64,000 nucleotides of DNA from Sphaerulina vaccinii (taxonomy: Eukaryota; Ascomycota; Dothideomycetes; Mycosphaerellales; Mycosphaerellaceae). The stretch is taken from assembly GCA_022570795.1 (NCBI GenBank), contig JAKUDP010000007.1, positions 1 through 64,000 on the forward strand, in the 5' to 3' direction. Positions 1-14,479 of the stretch are shown here, piece after piece. The position numbers and the translations under genes are program-made. Every line of letters begins with the position of its first letter. Positions within the stretch are counted from its first letter, which is position 1. The notes beneath the pieces were generated by a model. The model was not told where the DNA came from. It saw only the letters and a list, made by a program, of their open reading frames with translations, and made no database searches.

Positions 1-3000
1 ATAATACTACTTCTAATACTCTAACTACTTCTAGATAGCTACTATACTATAAAGCTTCTAACTAGATCTAGGAATAGAATACTATTACCGAACTAATATA
101 CTACTTATATAACTAGGTATAAATCTAGTACTCTATAGCCGAACTATATCTACTAACTAATATAGAGAATCTAAAATAATAATACTCGACTATACTATAA
201 ATAGACTATCGATATACTAGTATACTCTAAACTAGAGACTTTAATAGAACTACTTATATTACTTTATAGAAATAATAATAGTACTAGTATACTCGAACTA
301 GGCCTAGGCCTAGCCTAATTCTACTTCCTACTCTATCTAGAACTAGGTCTACTAGGTATTTAGAAACTATTTATATCTACCTCGAACTCTATAAACTTTA
401 TAAATAACTATATTATATTCGATATCTCTAATCTACTATACTACTAATACTTACTAAACTACTACTATATCTATTCTCGATTGCTAGCTTATTACTAGTC
501 GATAGTACTATTTTTCTATATCTACTTATCTACCTATATACTAAATCTCCTTTTACTTACTTAAACTAATATAGTAATCGAATTATATAATATCTAGAAA
601 AACTAGTATTATATACTATAATACTATTAATATATAAGTTATCTATTATAGAACTACTTCTTCTACTATTAATATATAGCTTAGAGTATACTATATATAA
701 AATACCTATTAAACTATTCGATATCGATACTATATAACTACTTTACTATATTCTTAATACTTTTTAATATTACTTATACTAGTCTAGAAATATATTTTTT
801 AATAATAGTTACTAGCTACCTTTTAATAACTCTAGACCCGATATATACTATAATACTATTACTACTTTTAGATTATCTAAATAATCTATATACTACTTTA
901 TAGTAATATATATACTACCTCTACTACTTTAATATAACTTATTTATATTATAATAGTATTATTCTATCTCGCTTTCTATTTATACTAGAACTATAATAAT
1001 ACTAGACCTATATTACTTATATATCTAGTAATATAGGTAATAGGACTACTATTAATTATACTACTAATTATACTACCGACTCTAGATCTAGTACTACTCC
1101 TAGATAGAGTATAGAACTACCTCTACTACTACTACTAATACTAATATTAAAATAATCCTTCTAGTTAATATAATAGCTACTACTACTAGAGTTCTTATTA
1201 TCTATAAATTTTTTATTATCTAAACTCGAACTAACCTACTACTATTTCTATATTACTATATTCTTATATTAGACTACTATATACCGATACTTACCTACCT
1301 ATATAGTCTCTATTCGATATATATTATACTATTCTTTACCTACTCTATAACCTAATTTTACTTCTACTATACTATCTATCTTTTTATTAATAGTAATATA
1401 TTAATAATACTCTTTTATAATAAATAATATCTCTACTATATCGATATTATATTACTACTTCTAGTACTAGTATATCCCTAACTTCGACAAACTCTAACTC
1501 TATTATCTATAATAACTACAAACCTAACTATACTAACTCTAAACTTCGAATATAGCTCAGAGATTCGACTTTGAAAATATACTATAAATATAATATATTT
1601 CGAATATTATTTTACTAGAACTTAGATTTGGGACTTGCTTTAGTACTTTATAAACTATATATTTTTCTATATTATTCTTCCTACTAATATAATATATAAA
1701 ACTTATAATAATAGTTATAAATATATTAATCTTATTATTACTATAACTTTCTAAATACTTTTAATCTATAGCTATATTACCTTAATTATAAAATACTTAT
1801 AATCTATTCTTTTTTTTAATATATTTATAAATATTACTTAGAAACTATAATCTCGACTAAATAATAACTCTAATACTCTTTATACTTCTAGAATTATATA
1901 ATAGGGCTTCTCTAGACTTTCTAGAACTTTTTACTACTATAAAACTATTACTAGTATAGCTAATAATAGTAATTCTATAGTTACTTTTTGCTCTAATATA
2001 ATTCTATTCCTCTACTTTTAATTTAATATTACTATACTATAATAATCGATACTACTACCTACTACCTCTAACTACTTTTCGACTTACTATACTATTTATA
2101 TAAATACTACTAATAATCGACTATATAAAATATATTAATAGTATCTACTTTTTCTATCTACTATACTACTATCTAATTATCTAACTAGACTCTTTTCTAC
2201 TATATCTACTATAACTACTACTACTATAGTTCTAGAAACCTATACTTAATTCTAATAATAATACTAATAATAACTTTAAAAAACTAGTACTAAACTCTAT
2301 TCTATAATATCTCTTTTTTATTACTTCTCTAATATATACTTTAGAGTATACTATATCGATAATATACTACTTTCTATATATACTTAATACTATTTTTTTT
2401 CTACTACTATCTCTATTCTATCTCTATACCTTCGATATCTATCTATCTATACTAGCTTATATTATAATTATACTTTTTTCTATATACTTTATATATAATA
2501 TATATATTTTTCTATTATTCTAACTATTATTCGATCTATACCTACTATATAGCTCTACTCTATATCTACTAGATCCGACGCTTCTATAGAATAGTATATT
2601 ATCGATTCTATACTTCGACCTCTATTACTACTATCGACTATACTAACCGATATAGTAGCTACTAATCTATCTACTAGTCTACCTAATATAATAGCTACTA
2701 GTCTACCTACTAATCTACCTACTAGCTAGAATACTAATCTATCTAATATAGTAGACGCTATTCTAGCTACTAGTCTACCTATTAGCTAAATCGTTAGCTA
2801 GACTAATAGCTAGATAACTAGATATATTTAATATACTAGGAATTTTTATACTCGATATACTAGGTATCTTTATATACTTTCTTCTTCTCGATATTATCTC
2901 TCTACTTATCGACGTCTATCTAGTACTACTAGTAATAATTATATATACCCTCGTTATTCTAATATCGTACTCGATAACTATTTCTATCTAAATACTAATT

Positions 3001-6000
3001 AATAATTTTCTAATAATACTAGAACTATAATATATCTATATACTATTATATTAATATATTTATACTAGCGATACTACCTTATATAATAATAGTATATATA
3101 GGCTTTCTATTCTACCTTCTATATCTACTTATCTATTTATAATCTTTTATATTCTATAAATCGTCTATATAAATAACTAAATAGATATCTATAATATCGA
3201 TATCTATACTAAATACCTCTATTACTATAATAACCTAGAATTAGCTTTCTCGAAACTTTTATAATAACTCCTACTATACTACCTAGAGTATACTAGTATA
3301 GTAATACTTATATAGAAATATTCTAGATACTATAATCTACTCTATACTCGGCTTACTATTATATATAATTAATACTTTACTTTTATAATCTCGATTTAAA
3401 AATACTATTATAATTTTCTCTAATATAGTATCTCTAGACGCGTAGCTATACTCTCTATCGATAATAGTATAATAGATATTCTTATATACTATAGATACCC
3501 GAATAATATATATCTTCTCCTACTACTAATATATATACTAGAACAACTTCTTCTTATTCTAGAGAAGTATAGTAGCTATTAATAATACTATTTATATCTC
3601 GGCGCTAACTAACTTTCCTATCTACTATAACTAGTTATAAAAATCTACCTAGTTATTTAAAATATAATAGTACTTATTAATAATAATATAATCTAACTAC
3701 TATATTATTTAGATTCGCTATATAAATATTTAAAATATATTATCTAATACCTTCTCTAGTATTACTAATATAATCGATATTCTATTAGGCTATTAGAAAT
3801 TGTTCTATACTATATATAGAATATCTAACTACTTATACTAATATACTATATTATTTTATAATCTACGAAATAGTATAATAATAATAGTAATTCCGCCGGC
3901 TCTATCTATACTAGTAATATAAATAATATACTCTTACTAGATCCGGTAGGTATAATAGTAATAATAGAGCTCTTTCCTTTCTAAATTATTTATATAGCCT
4001 CTTTCTAGGCGCTCTATAATAATACTTTCTACTATATTATCTACCGCAATGCCGTATAGGTATCTATCTAGTATAACTATATCTACTACTTAGTATACTT
4101 TTTATAGGTATTATCTTTAAATAGATACTACTTCTATTTCAAATCGTACCTTTCGTCCTAGATCTACTAGAACTCGAACTACTATAACTAATACTAATCG
4201 ATACTAATAGTACAAAACTATATTTACAAATTAGTATTAGTTCTAGACTACTTTATAATATTATATATATATATATTACTAGTAATACTAGAGCTATATA
4301 TTACTTACAAATCTACTATCTATACTATGCTATAGGCCTTATTCTACTTTTCCGGTATATCGGCCTTATTATACTAGAACTATATAGCTCTATATACCTA
4401 TTTGTAGCTAATAGTAATAGCGATCTCGTAGTATATATCGACGCTAATAGCCTACTCTAACTTTTCTTTTATAGTCTACTTTATTACTTTACTTATATAA
4501 TCTATTATCTACTTCTTACCTCTACTATTCTACGGCTATATATAGGCTAATAGCTTCTCTAATCTAAATATTATAGCCTATATCTACTCGACGAATAGTA
4601 ATACTAACTACAAATACTATACTACTAACTCGCCGACTTTATAGAGTATATATTAGTAAATAATTTTAATATCTCCTATTACTATAAACTACTTACTATA
4701 TCGCGTTATAAATACTACTATCCTATCCTCGATAAATATATTCTAGTAGCCTTCTATAGCTATATTATAGTACTATATACTTAATACCTCTAAACTATAA
4801 GTAGGCTATCTACTAGTAATATATATTAATACTAATAACTATACCCGAAACTAGTCGACCTACTATATTTAATTTATAAACTACTTATAACTAATCCCGG
4901 ACATACTACTAGTATAGACGAACCTCCTCTACTAGTAGGAGTCGCTCTAGATATAATAGAATATTTATAATAATTCCTCGACTAGCTATTAATTCTATAT
5001 ATTTTATAAAAAATTCTACCTAATACTAGTATTAGATAGGTTGTTATATAATAATACTTATAGAATTTCGAGTATACCTTTTCTTCTAGCGCGAATATAA
5101 TATCTTTCTATAATACTCGATAGGTCTTCTAGTATAACTAGTAGATTATATCCTAGAACTAGGCTATACTAAAACTAATATTCTTATATTATAAAATATA
5201 CTTATTTTCTATATAATATACCTAGAGGTAGTAGTACTATAATAGATTTTTAACCTATATATATATAAATCTAATAACTAATTAATAGAGCTATTTATCT
5301 ACTATATTATAAAACTATTTATTATAATCTATACCTACTATAAACTACTTCGCTTGCGACTACTTTTACTATATAGGCTACTCTAATTAGTACTAGAAGA
5401 TATATTCTTATACCTACTATTACTATCGAACTAATATAAACTACTATATAAACTATACTTATTTTTAGGTTCGACTTCCTTTAATAATATAGCCTTCTAG
5501 ACAACTATAAAATAGGCCAACTTAATAACTTCGAATATAATAGGTAGATATAACTCGAGATTCTACTATTCTTTTTAAAACAAGTTAATACCTAATATAG
5601 CTATAGTATATATTATTATATAATTATACTTTTTATAGTAGATAGTCTAATTTATTAATTTAATATAAAAATCTAAATATACTTTATTTATAGCTATTAT
5701 CTACTTTCTATTATTTTTACTTTTACTATTTTTATTCTTACTACTTTTATTTTTACTATTCTTATTCTTACTACTCTTATCTTCTTTTACTACTTCTACT
5801 ATCTCTTTCTACTCGGCCTACTTCTCTACCTTTTTCTAAAATTAGTTCTATATATACTACTATCGCGGTTATACTAATACTATAAGCTATACTACTTATA
5901 CTTTTTCTATATATAAGTAAAAAATATAACTATCTATTACTATACCTAGAAATAATAGCCGATTTTCTTTTTATTCTAATATAGCTATAATAGCTTATAC

Positions 6001-6890
6001 TAGACCTATTCTTTCTCTATATAGACTACCTATATATATAATATAATTCTACTTCTAGTAATACTATACTAGCTTTTTATAGTAATATATTCTACTAACT
6101 TCTATATAGTAGCCTTAATAGGCTTCTAATTATCTTTCTACTTAGTAGTAGTATTAGGCTTATAGATATAATATAATAACTCGTTATAGTTATATCTATC
6201 TAAATATATAGCCTACTTTACCTATTATAACTATAGATTTACTTTATCTTTTTCTTTTTTTATAATAGTTATATTAGCTTATAACTCGTCGAATACCTAG
6301 TTAGTATATACCTATATCTAATTCTATATACTTTCGATACTATTATTAAGCTTCTTTTTTTCTATAAAGGCGCCCTCTAGTAGATAGACTTCGAAATAAC
6401 TCGAATATAGGCTTTAGGTAAAAAACTACTAGTAATAGACCTACTATATAGCCTTTTCTATATATTACTATATAGTAGGTCGATTACTTATATCTACTTA
6501 TCCTCGATAGGTCTAGATAGCCTACTAGTAGATATACTACTAATACTTCTTTATTACTATTCGATTATAGTATATATATATATACTATTCTAGGTCGACT
6601 TAATATTTTAATTTATTAGTATATAATAGAATCTCTACTATTAGCTTACTTATACTACTAGATACTAAAAACTTATTTTACTATAATATTATACTAGGCT
6701 ATAACTAAATCTTATTAGTAATAGATTATACCTAACTTTATAATACTCTATACTACTTACCTTATATATAACTATATATATAACTAGGCTATACTATAAT
6801 ATAATACTTCTTATATATAATAATTTACTATTTATATAAATAGTAGAAATACTCGGTAGCTATTATAAGTTCCTATAATAACTTCTAGCT
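1..6890. repeat. RIP-degenerated AT-rich repeat block, unassigned
   Basis: This stretch is made almost wholly of TA, AT, CT and AG steps, and CpA and TpG are nearly absent, while CpG survives in places. That is the signature of repeat-induced point mutation acting on CpA. No intact reading frame exists. Short runs read as protein-like on the minus strand if TAG and TAA are taken as mutated CAG, CAA or TGG (for example around 3,900-4,130 and 5,350-5,570), which suggests old transposon coding sequence, but I could not assign a family. No tRNA, promoter or host gene was recognised. Confidence 0.75.
5709..5800. repeat. Low-complexity pyrimidine-rich imperfect repeat
   Basis: Short units built from ttattctta, ctactttta and tttttacta recur several times here. 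On the minus strand this would read as a Lys/Asn/Ser-rich low-complexity protein segment. It is either a degenerated coding low-complexity stretch or a simple repeat inside the RIP block. Confidence 0.45.
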
Positions 6891-8960
6891 TTATATAGAT
6901 AGGTACTTAGATTACTAGTACTTTTGCTCTATTTACTTTTTAATTATCTAGTTCTTAGGTTACTTTCTTTTATAGGTTACTAACTTTCGGGTCTATATAT
7001 ATAAATAATACCTTCGTATAGGTTGCCTATACTTTTCTTATCTATATACTTAAATATACTTTTAAATAGATTATCTACTATATACTTAGATAATACTCTC
7101 GAATAGATAATAATACTTTTTTAACCTATAAGTACTTAGGTTACAAGCTTCTAAATAGGTTACTTATATTTCGGTCTATAGATACTAATATTATACTTTT
7201 ATATAGGTTACTATTACTTTTCTACTTACTTAGATTACTAGTTTTATTATAGACTATAGACTCTTTTCTTATCTACTAGTAATCGAATTACTTATATTTC
7301 TTTATTTATATACTTAGATAATACCTTCGAATAGATAGCTTATACTTTAGACTATATATATAAATAATACTTTTTTAACCTATAGGTACTTAGGTTATAG
7401 GCTCTCGAATAGGTTGCTTATATTTTAGTTTATATACTTAGATAATACTTTCGAATAGATTATTTATACTTTAGTTTATATATCTAGATAATATTTTTAT
7501 ATAGTTAGCTTATATTCTTTTAGTCTATATCTCGTCTACTAGTAATTAGGTTACTTATACTTTTATATTTATAAATACTTAAATTATAAGCTAATACCTT
7601 TTTTACTAGCTAGTACTTAGGTAATAGGTTTTTTTATAAGTTATAAAGCTCTCTTTTTATTATTAGTACTTAGGTAATAGCTTCCTCTAGTTTACTAATA
7701 CTTAGATTATTAATACTTTCTAGTCTATAGGTTCTAGTATTATAGGCTTTCTCTTCTACTAGTACTTAGATTATAGGCTTACTTATAGGTTACTAATACT
7801 TTCTTTAACTACTAGAGCTACGAGTTATAGGCTTTCTTTTTATTTTTACTATTTTAGTTATAGACTCTAAATAGGTAGCTACTACTTTTATAATCTATAG
7901 ATACTTAGATTATATTCTACTATAGGTTATTAATACCTTTTTCTACTAGTACTTAGGTTATAGGCTCTTATATAAATTACTAGACCGACTTTCTTTATAC
8001 TTAGGTTATAGGTTCTCTACTTTCTTATACTAGCTAGTACTTAGGCTTCGAATTTTTAAATCTACTAGCGATCGAGTTACCTATATCTTCTTATCTATAT
8101 ACTTAAATAATACTTTCAAATAGGTAGCCTATATTTTAAACTATATATATAAATAATATTCTCGAATAGATAATAATACTTTTTTAATCTATAGGTACTT
8201 AGATAATAGGCTTTTATATAAGTTACTTATACTTTAATTTATAAGTACTTAGATTATAGGCTTCTAAATAGGTTACCTATATCTTAGTTTATAGATACTA
8301 ATATTATACTCTTATATAGGTTACTATTACCTTTTTACTAATCTAGATTGCTAGCTCTATTATAGGCTATAGACTCTTTCCTCGTCTACTAGTAATCGAG
8401 TTATCTATATTCTCTTCTATAGGTACTTAGGTAATAGGCTTTTATATAATTTACTAACTTTTTCTTATCTACTAGTTTTTAGATAATAGGCTCTTTTTTT
8501 ATCTACTTATAATCGAGTTACTTATATTTTTTTATCTATAGGTTTTTAGGCTCTAGAATAGGTTACTAATATTTTAATCTATAGGTACTAGATATAGCTC
8601 TTATATAGTTTACTAGACCGACTTTCTTTATACTTATACTTTCTTATATTAGCTAGTACTTAGGCTTCGAACTTTTAAATCTACTAGTAATTAGGTTACT
8701 ATACTTTTTTATATATATACTTAAATAATACTTATAAATAGGTAGCTTATATAATTTTAGTCTATAAGCTATAGAATAGGCTCTCTCTTTACCTACTAGT
8801 AATTAGATTACCTATACCTTTTTATTAATAGATTTTTAGATTACAAGCTCTAGAATAGGTTATTAATACCTTATTTATCTACTAGTACTAGAATACTAGA
8901 TCTATAGTAGATTATAGGCTTTTTTTTATTTTTAGATAATAGATTCTATAATAGATTATA
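6890..8960. repeat. Degenerate tandem array, about 46-48 bp unit
   Basis: Units typically start with ataggttac or a RIP variant, continue through tatactttag/tctata and end with tacttagnttatag or a variant; several consecutive units measure 46 or 48 bp. More than thirty imperfect copies can be followed. The array has no open frame. Its right half, from 7,925, is also present in tandem copy B at 18,431, so the array predates that duplication. The role is unknown. Confidence 0.6.
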
Positions 8961-11380
8961 TATAATAGTACCTTTCGATAGCTATTATAACTTCAGATAT
9001 ATATACTAATATCTATATATCTATAATCTATTATCTCGACTTCGACGTACTTTTTATAGTATCTCTCTATATAGGCTTTAGTTATACTAGGCTCCTCTAT
9101 ATCTATACTCTAACTCTAATTAATATACGAACTTTAAAACTACCTAACTATTTATATAAAATATATTTATATAATCTAGCTCTACTATATACTTTAGTTT
9201 AGTACGGTTTAGATAACCTTTTACTATATAGAGGTAGATTAATAGAGGTAGACCTAACTCTATTAGTATAGAAAAAAAAGTTCTAGTATATTTCGAATAT
9301 AGTTATTAAACTCTAAATAGATATTTTTCTCCTCTATTATATACTCTAATTCTATAATAATTCGATATATATAATACCTATATATATATACTAGAAAATA
9401 ATACTATCGAGTTCTACTAGTAGTACTACAAATAATAAAAATATCGAACTATACAAAGTATAACTCGATAAGGCTCCTATATAAGTCGAGTATATTACTA
9501 AAGCCGCAAATAGTAATCTCGATATATAACTAGACCTAATTTCTATATATAAAGTAGAGGTAGTACTAGTAAGGGCACTTTGGCCCAACCGACTAGATAA
9601 GAATGTTCTGGCCTACCTTAGGAACCTAGAGCTAGGTAAAATATAGATAGATACTTTAAAAAATATTTTTAATTTTTTTATAAATAAGACCGAGGATATT
9701 ATAGTACTATTAATATTTATATAGCGCTATATATATATCTACTAACTCTAGGTAACCTACCCGAATCTAGATATATATAGTAAAGAGGCTTTTCTAAGTA
9801 ATCTAGAGTAGTATACTTTTATATAGATTAATATTATAATAGGTACTTCGGCTTTAGCTACCCGGAATAGCTATCTATATATTATCTAGTAGAACTAGAG
9901 CGCCGACTAGTTTGAGAGGATTCTAGAGGCTATCTATCCTCTATTTGAGAACCTATTCTAATTATTCTAGTAGCTACTTATTTTAATTATAGCAAACTCT
10001 AAAGCAAAAGTTAGTCTCGAAGATACTATTACTATATAGTAGAAGTCGGTAGCTATATATACTAATATAGGTCTCTACTATAAAAGTATAAAGTATAAGT
10101 AGCTTCCTATAGTAATATATATTATCTCTAGTAATATCTAATTACTTATTATAAGTAAAAGGTTAGAAAAGTATAGTAGAAAGGTTACTAAAGTATATTT
10201 TCTAAGTCTTAAGAAGAACTAGCTTAGACTCTAGCTATTATAGCCTATCGTACTAGCGCCTATTACTTTATATACTAAAAGAAAGAAGCGATAGCAAAGT
10301 AGCGCGACTCTTTTTTATAAAAAATAAGTAAAAGTAATAGAGTAGATAGCCCGAGAAAGCGACGAAAATAACTAGATAGAATTATAAATATAAAATAAAA
10401 GTAGTAAAGATCTATCTATATTATAGAAAAAGCCTCTATATAGATATAATAGTCCTACTCTATAGCTTATTATAGTAAAACTAGTAGCCGATCTATACTA
10501 GTTCGACGTTAATAAGTAGTACTATAATATCTACTATTTTCCTATAGTAGAAATCTAAGTATAGATTTATAACCTATAGTATATAGTAGATAAGCTCGAT
10601 ACTATCGACGAGTATACTTTTAATAGCTAACCGACCTTTTTACTACTAATTAAATCTATCTCGCTAGTAGAAGAACTAGAACCTATATATAGGTAGACTA
10701 TAATTATAAACAAACTAGATAGCCTAGATTAAATATATACCTATACTACTCTAGTCTAGAAGAATAATAAAGATACTAGGCTACTATAAGTATATTAGAA
10801 AGACTAATCTAATACTTATAGTATAGGCCTAATAGACCTACTTCTCTATTTAGATTATACTTTTACTTTAAGTAGGTTTTATATAATACTAGGTTTTAGT
10901 CTAAACTCGGAATCTAGAGGTAGATATAGTCTCTATAGGCTCCTACTTTAGGCTACTAGTCTAGGTAGCTCGGTTTCTTATAAGATCGAAAGGACTTATA
11001 GTAGCTTAGTTAGGTAAGTTAGAAGGCTATTACCTCTCTTAGATACTAGTATAGGGAAAATTCAAAATTAGTTATTAACCTCGAAATAGATAACTCGTCT
11101 AAGCAACCTCTTCTATTTTATAAATATACTTAGTTATTTATAAATATATCTTACTATCTCTATAACTAAAGTAAGTTTTTAGAGTCGAGGTCTTCGATAG
11201 CTCTCTACTCTACCGAACTCTATATCTACTTAATAATCTTTAGTAGCTTCCTCTACTTAACTATAATATACTTTATAGTTCTACTCTATACTAAATATAT
11301 TTATATAAACTATCTTTCTCGACTATTTAAAATAATTTTTAGATAGAGTATATATTATAATATAAATAGATCTACTATAT
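7925..11380 (+). mobile_element. Unidentified repeat element, copy A (left part, split by Gypsy insertion)
   Basis: This sequence continues at 18,081-18,430 after the inserted Gypsy element, giving about 3.8 kb in total. It aligns end to end with copy B (18,431-22,138), apart from a tract of about 70 bp near 11,165-11,240 that is missing from B. On the plus strand from about 9,540 to 11,100 a long frame is interrupted only by TAG and TAA, the stops expected from RIP of Trp and Gln codons, so the element probably encoded a protein of several hundred residues. I do not recognise the family. Copy A keeps many CpG dinucleotides that are TpA in copy B. Confidence 0.6.
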
Positions 11381-11740
11381 TATTATAGTTCGTATACTAT
11401 AGGAATATTTCTATAGATTTTCTAGATATATTATATATAGAAGTAATTAGTAGCGCTTAGACTAGGCCTACTACTAATTATACTAAGTACCCTAATTATA
11501 CTAAGTAGGCCTTAATTAGAGTAATTAGAGTAATTAATAAAACTAGGAATCTCCTTTATATATATAGGTAATAAATATTATAGTTATAGATAGTTATTAT
11601 ATATAACTTACTATTCTATTTTACTAATTAGAATATAAGAACTTTCTTTATTTACTCTTTTATAGATATATTAATAAGCTCTAACTAGATTAAGCTTAGC
11701 CTCTACTTAGTAAGATTATTAGGTCCTCTATAACCTAATA
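11381..11740 (+). repeat. 5' LTR of Gypsy element
   Basis: It is 360 bp, the same length as the 3' LTR, and starts tattatag and ends taacctaata. The two LTRs differ mainly by C/T and G/A changes, as expected from RIP after insertion. The original TG...CA ends would now read TA...TA. Confidence 0.92.
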
Positions 11741-12610
11741 GCTTTATATACTTTTATAATATATCTATTATAGAAAGCTCTAGAGGAACTCCTATCTCTA
11801 GTAAAGTAGAAACTATTCGATCTTTATAAATCTAGGTAAATACTAGATAACTCGACTTTAAAAATTTTAAAGTTACTAAGCCAGACCTCTATTATAGAGA
11901 CTATAATAAACTATCTACCTAGTTTAATTAACTAGCTTTATACTTTAGATTTAATAAAGTTAAGAATAAAAACAAGATACTATTTACTTCTACTTTCCTT
12001 CGTAGATATACTAAATACTAGCTTAAGCTATACCTAGAATCCTACTTCTATAATAATAAAAATAAAAATAGAATTTTTACTAAGTACAATTAGTTTAGAA
12101 GTTAGATAACTACTCTATTTGGAATCTCTAATAAAGTTAGTACTACTATCTATATTATATAGTATCTCAAATAGACTACTTCTATATCCGAATATATAGC
12201 TAAGTTCTAGAAGTATATATATATTATTAGTTAGGATAATAAAGCCCTCTAAGTAATATACTATAGGAGTCTTAAGAATTAAGTTAAAAACAAACTAGCC
12301 TATACCGAGTAAGTAGTTATTATTAAGAACCTTACCTAGTTAATTAAAGAAACTATCGAGATTAATAATAGCCTCTATAAATAAGCTTTCGAGAAATAGT
12401 ATAACTCTAAAATAGCTAGAGTAGCTAGATATACTACTAAATAATAAGAAAGAATCTACTACTTCTTAGCTAGAGATAAGTACTAAGAACGATAGTAACT
12501 AAGGTCGTAGCTATACTATAGTCTGCAACTAATAGAGCTCGATAATATCGAGAAAAGTAAGAAGTTTAAAGCTAGAGGTAAAAGAAAGCTTTATAAAAAG
12601 TAAGAAGAAC

Positions 12611-12670
12611 TAATCTATTATAGATATAGTAAAAAAGGCTATATAAAAAGAGACTACTATTCGAAGAATA
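12611..12670 (+). pseudogene. Gag zinc-knuckle remnant (Gypsy)
   Basis: The plus-strand frame reads IYYRYSKKGYIKRDYYS. With the first two Tyr and the later ones taken as mutated Cys or His (TGY or CAY to TAY), this fits CX2CX4HX4C. It lies near the end of the Gag region of the chromovirus. Confidence 0.65.
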
Positions 12671-13769
12671 TAGTATAGTAATAGCTTTTTAATATAATAT
12701 AATAGAAGGAAAATAGATAAAAAAGTTATAATAAATCTATAACTTTTTATAAGTAAGTTCGATTTTTTAGTATAATAGAATAATAAGTAAAGCTCGACCT
12801 ATACTAAAAAAGATAAGTCGAATATAGAAGCTTTTACTAGCAATTCTATTATAATAACTTATACTAGATATATATATTTTCTAAAAGAAATATAAACTTT
12901 TAGCCTAGCTTTCTAAATAAAAATATAAGTTTATAGCTAATCTAATAGTATAGAAATAGAAGTAAACTACTACCTATTCTAGATAAACTATAAAAACTCT
13001 ATTCCGAGCTAAGGCTCGCTAATAAAAAAGATATTAATAAGTCTTATTATAATAAAGAAAATTACTCTTCTAAAATCGAATTCGAGAAAAAAGAATAAAA
13101 CTAGTTTATAGAAGGAAGTTCTAAAAAGAAGTAACTTTCTAAATATAATAAAAATAATATAAATAATAAAAATAAGAGTTTTAAAAAATTAGATATAGAT
13201 ATTAAAATTATAACTTTTACTATAGATATACTAAGCTAAATTAAATAAATTATTCTAAACCTAGTATAAAATTATAAGTATATTTTTCTAAAAGTCGAAG
13301 AAAGGAAATACTTCTATCTATCTAAGCTAGATACTATACTCGATAGAATAAGATATATATTCTAGAATTACTAATATATCGAAGTTAACTATAGGTTCGA
13401 TACCTTTATATAAGAAAGAGTTCTAATTAGAAGTATATATACTCTATTTAGGTATATTACTCTAAATAGGGAAATTGTTATAAACTAGATATACGAAGCT
13501 ATTAAAGAACTCTAGAGAAAGTATACTTTTACCTAGTAATATTAATCTAAAACTATTTATAATAAGATATAAATAGAAAGAAATCTATATTAGATAATTA
13601 AAAAAATAGAATAATAGATCTATAAGTAGCTTACTAAAAAAGCTACTATTACTCTATTAGAAAAAGAATTAACTTCTAGAAAATAAGTATTTCTAGAAAG
13701 TTCTATAATATAAATACTTAAGTATTAATAATAGTTTTCTATATAAAAATTATTATTAATAGTTATAAG

Positions 13770-14095
13770 CTACTAGCTATAATAGACTCTAGAGTAAGTA
13801 GAAACTTTACCTCTAAGTTATTTATAAAATATTATAAACTTATAATCTAGTATAAGAAAGAAAAGTATAAATTAATTATAGTAGATAGATTATTTTTACC
13901 TAGTATAGAGTAAAAGATAATACTACTACTACTTACTATCTAATAGTACTATAAGATAATTATTCTAGATATTACTAATATAGCTAGTTATAATATTATT
14001 CTAGGTATACTTTAGTTAAAAAAGTATAATCTAGTAATCGACTAGAGAAAAAAAGTACTTATATTTAAGAAATATAATTATATTATTAATATTTA
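13770..14095 (+). pseudogene. Retropepsin domain remnant (Gypsy)
   Basis: The plus frame, read through TAG and TAA, shows a segment matching the aspartic protease of Ty3/Gypsy elements. The active-site DSG region (now degraded) is followed by a YNIILGI-like motif and then NLVIDWRKK. It cannot produce an enzyme because of multiple stops. Confidence 0.7.
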
Positions 14096-14479
14096 ACTTA
14101 TATAGTAGTAGTATTTACTAGTAGATAAAGCTAAATAGTTTAACTAGACCGAACTTGCGCTACTATAAGCTATAGAAGTAGACTTACTTCGAATAGATAC
14201 CTCGATAATAGTAGAGGGTTACGAAGTTATAAGTACTAATAGAAGTAATACTCTATTAAAAAATACTACTTTAGAAATAGATATTTCTAAAAAGTATTAG
14301 AAGTAGTCGAAACTTTTTAAAAAAGTCGAGGAACTAGAAGCTCTACCTAAATACTAGAAATAGAACTATAGGATTATACTAATACCTAATAGAGAGCCTC
14401 TATTTAAACTATTATAAAAGAAATTCGAGAAAGAGCTCTAGAAAAAAAATAAATAGTTAAAGAAAATATTTATAAAATA

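Noticed and set aside
3890..4130. Reverse transcriptase on the minus strand (a YGIAVDNIVE-like stretch)
   Set aside because: Only one short motif vaguely resembles a catalytic box, and the flanking motifs do not follow in order.
9391..9588. Minus-strand 65-codon open frame in the AT-rich block
   Set aside because: It lies in RIP-degenerated repeat copy A opposite a degenerated plus-strand frame. There is no domain and composition alone explains the opening.
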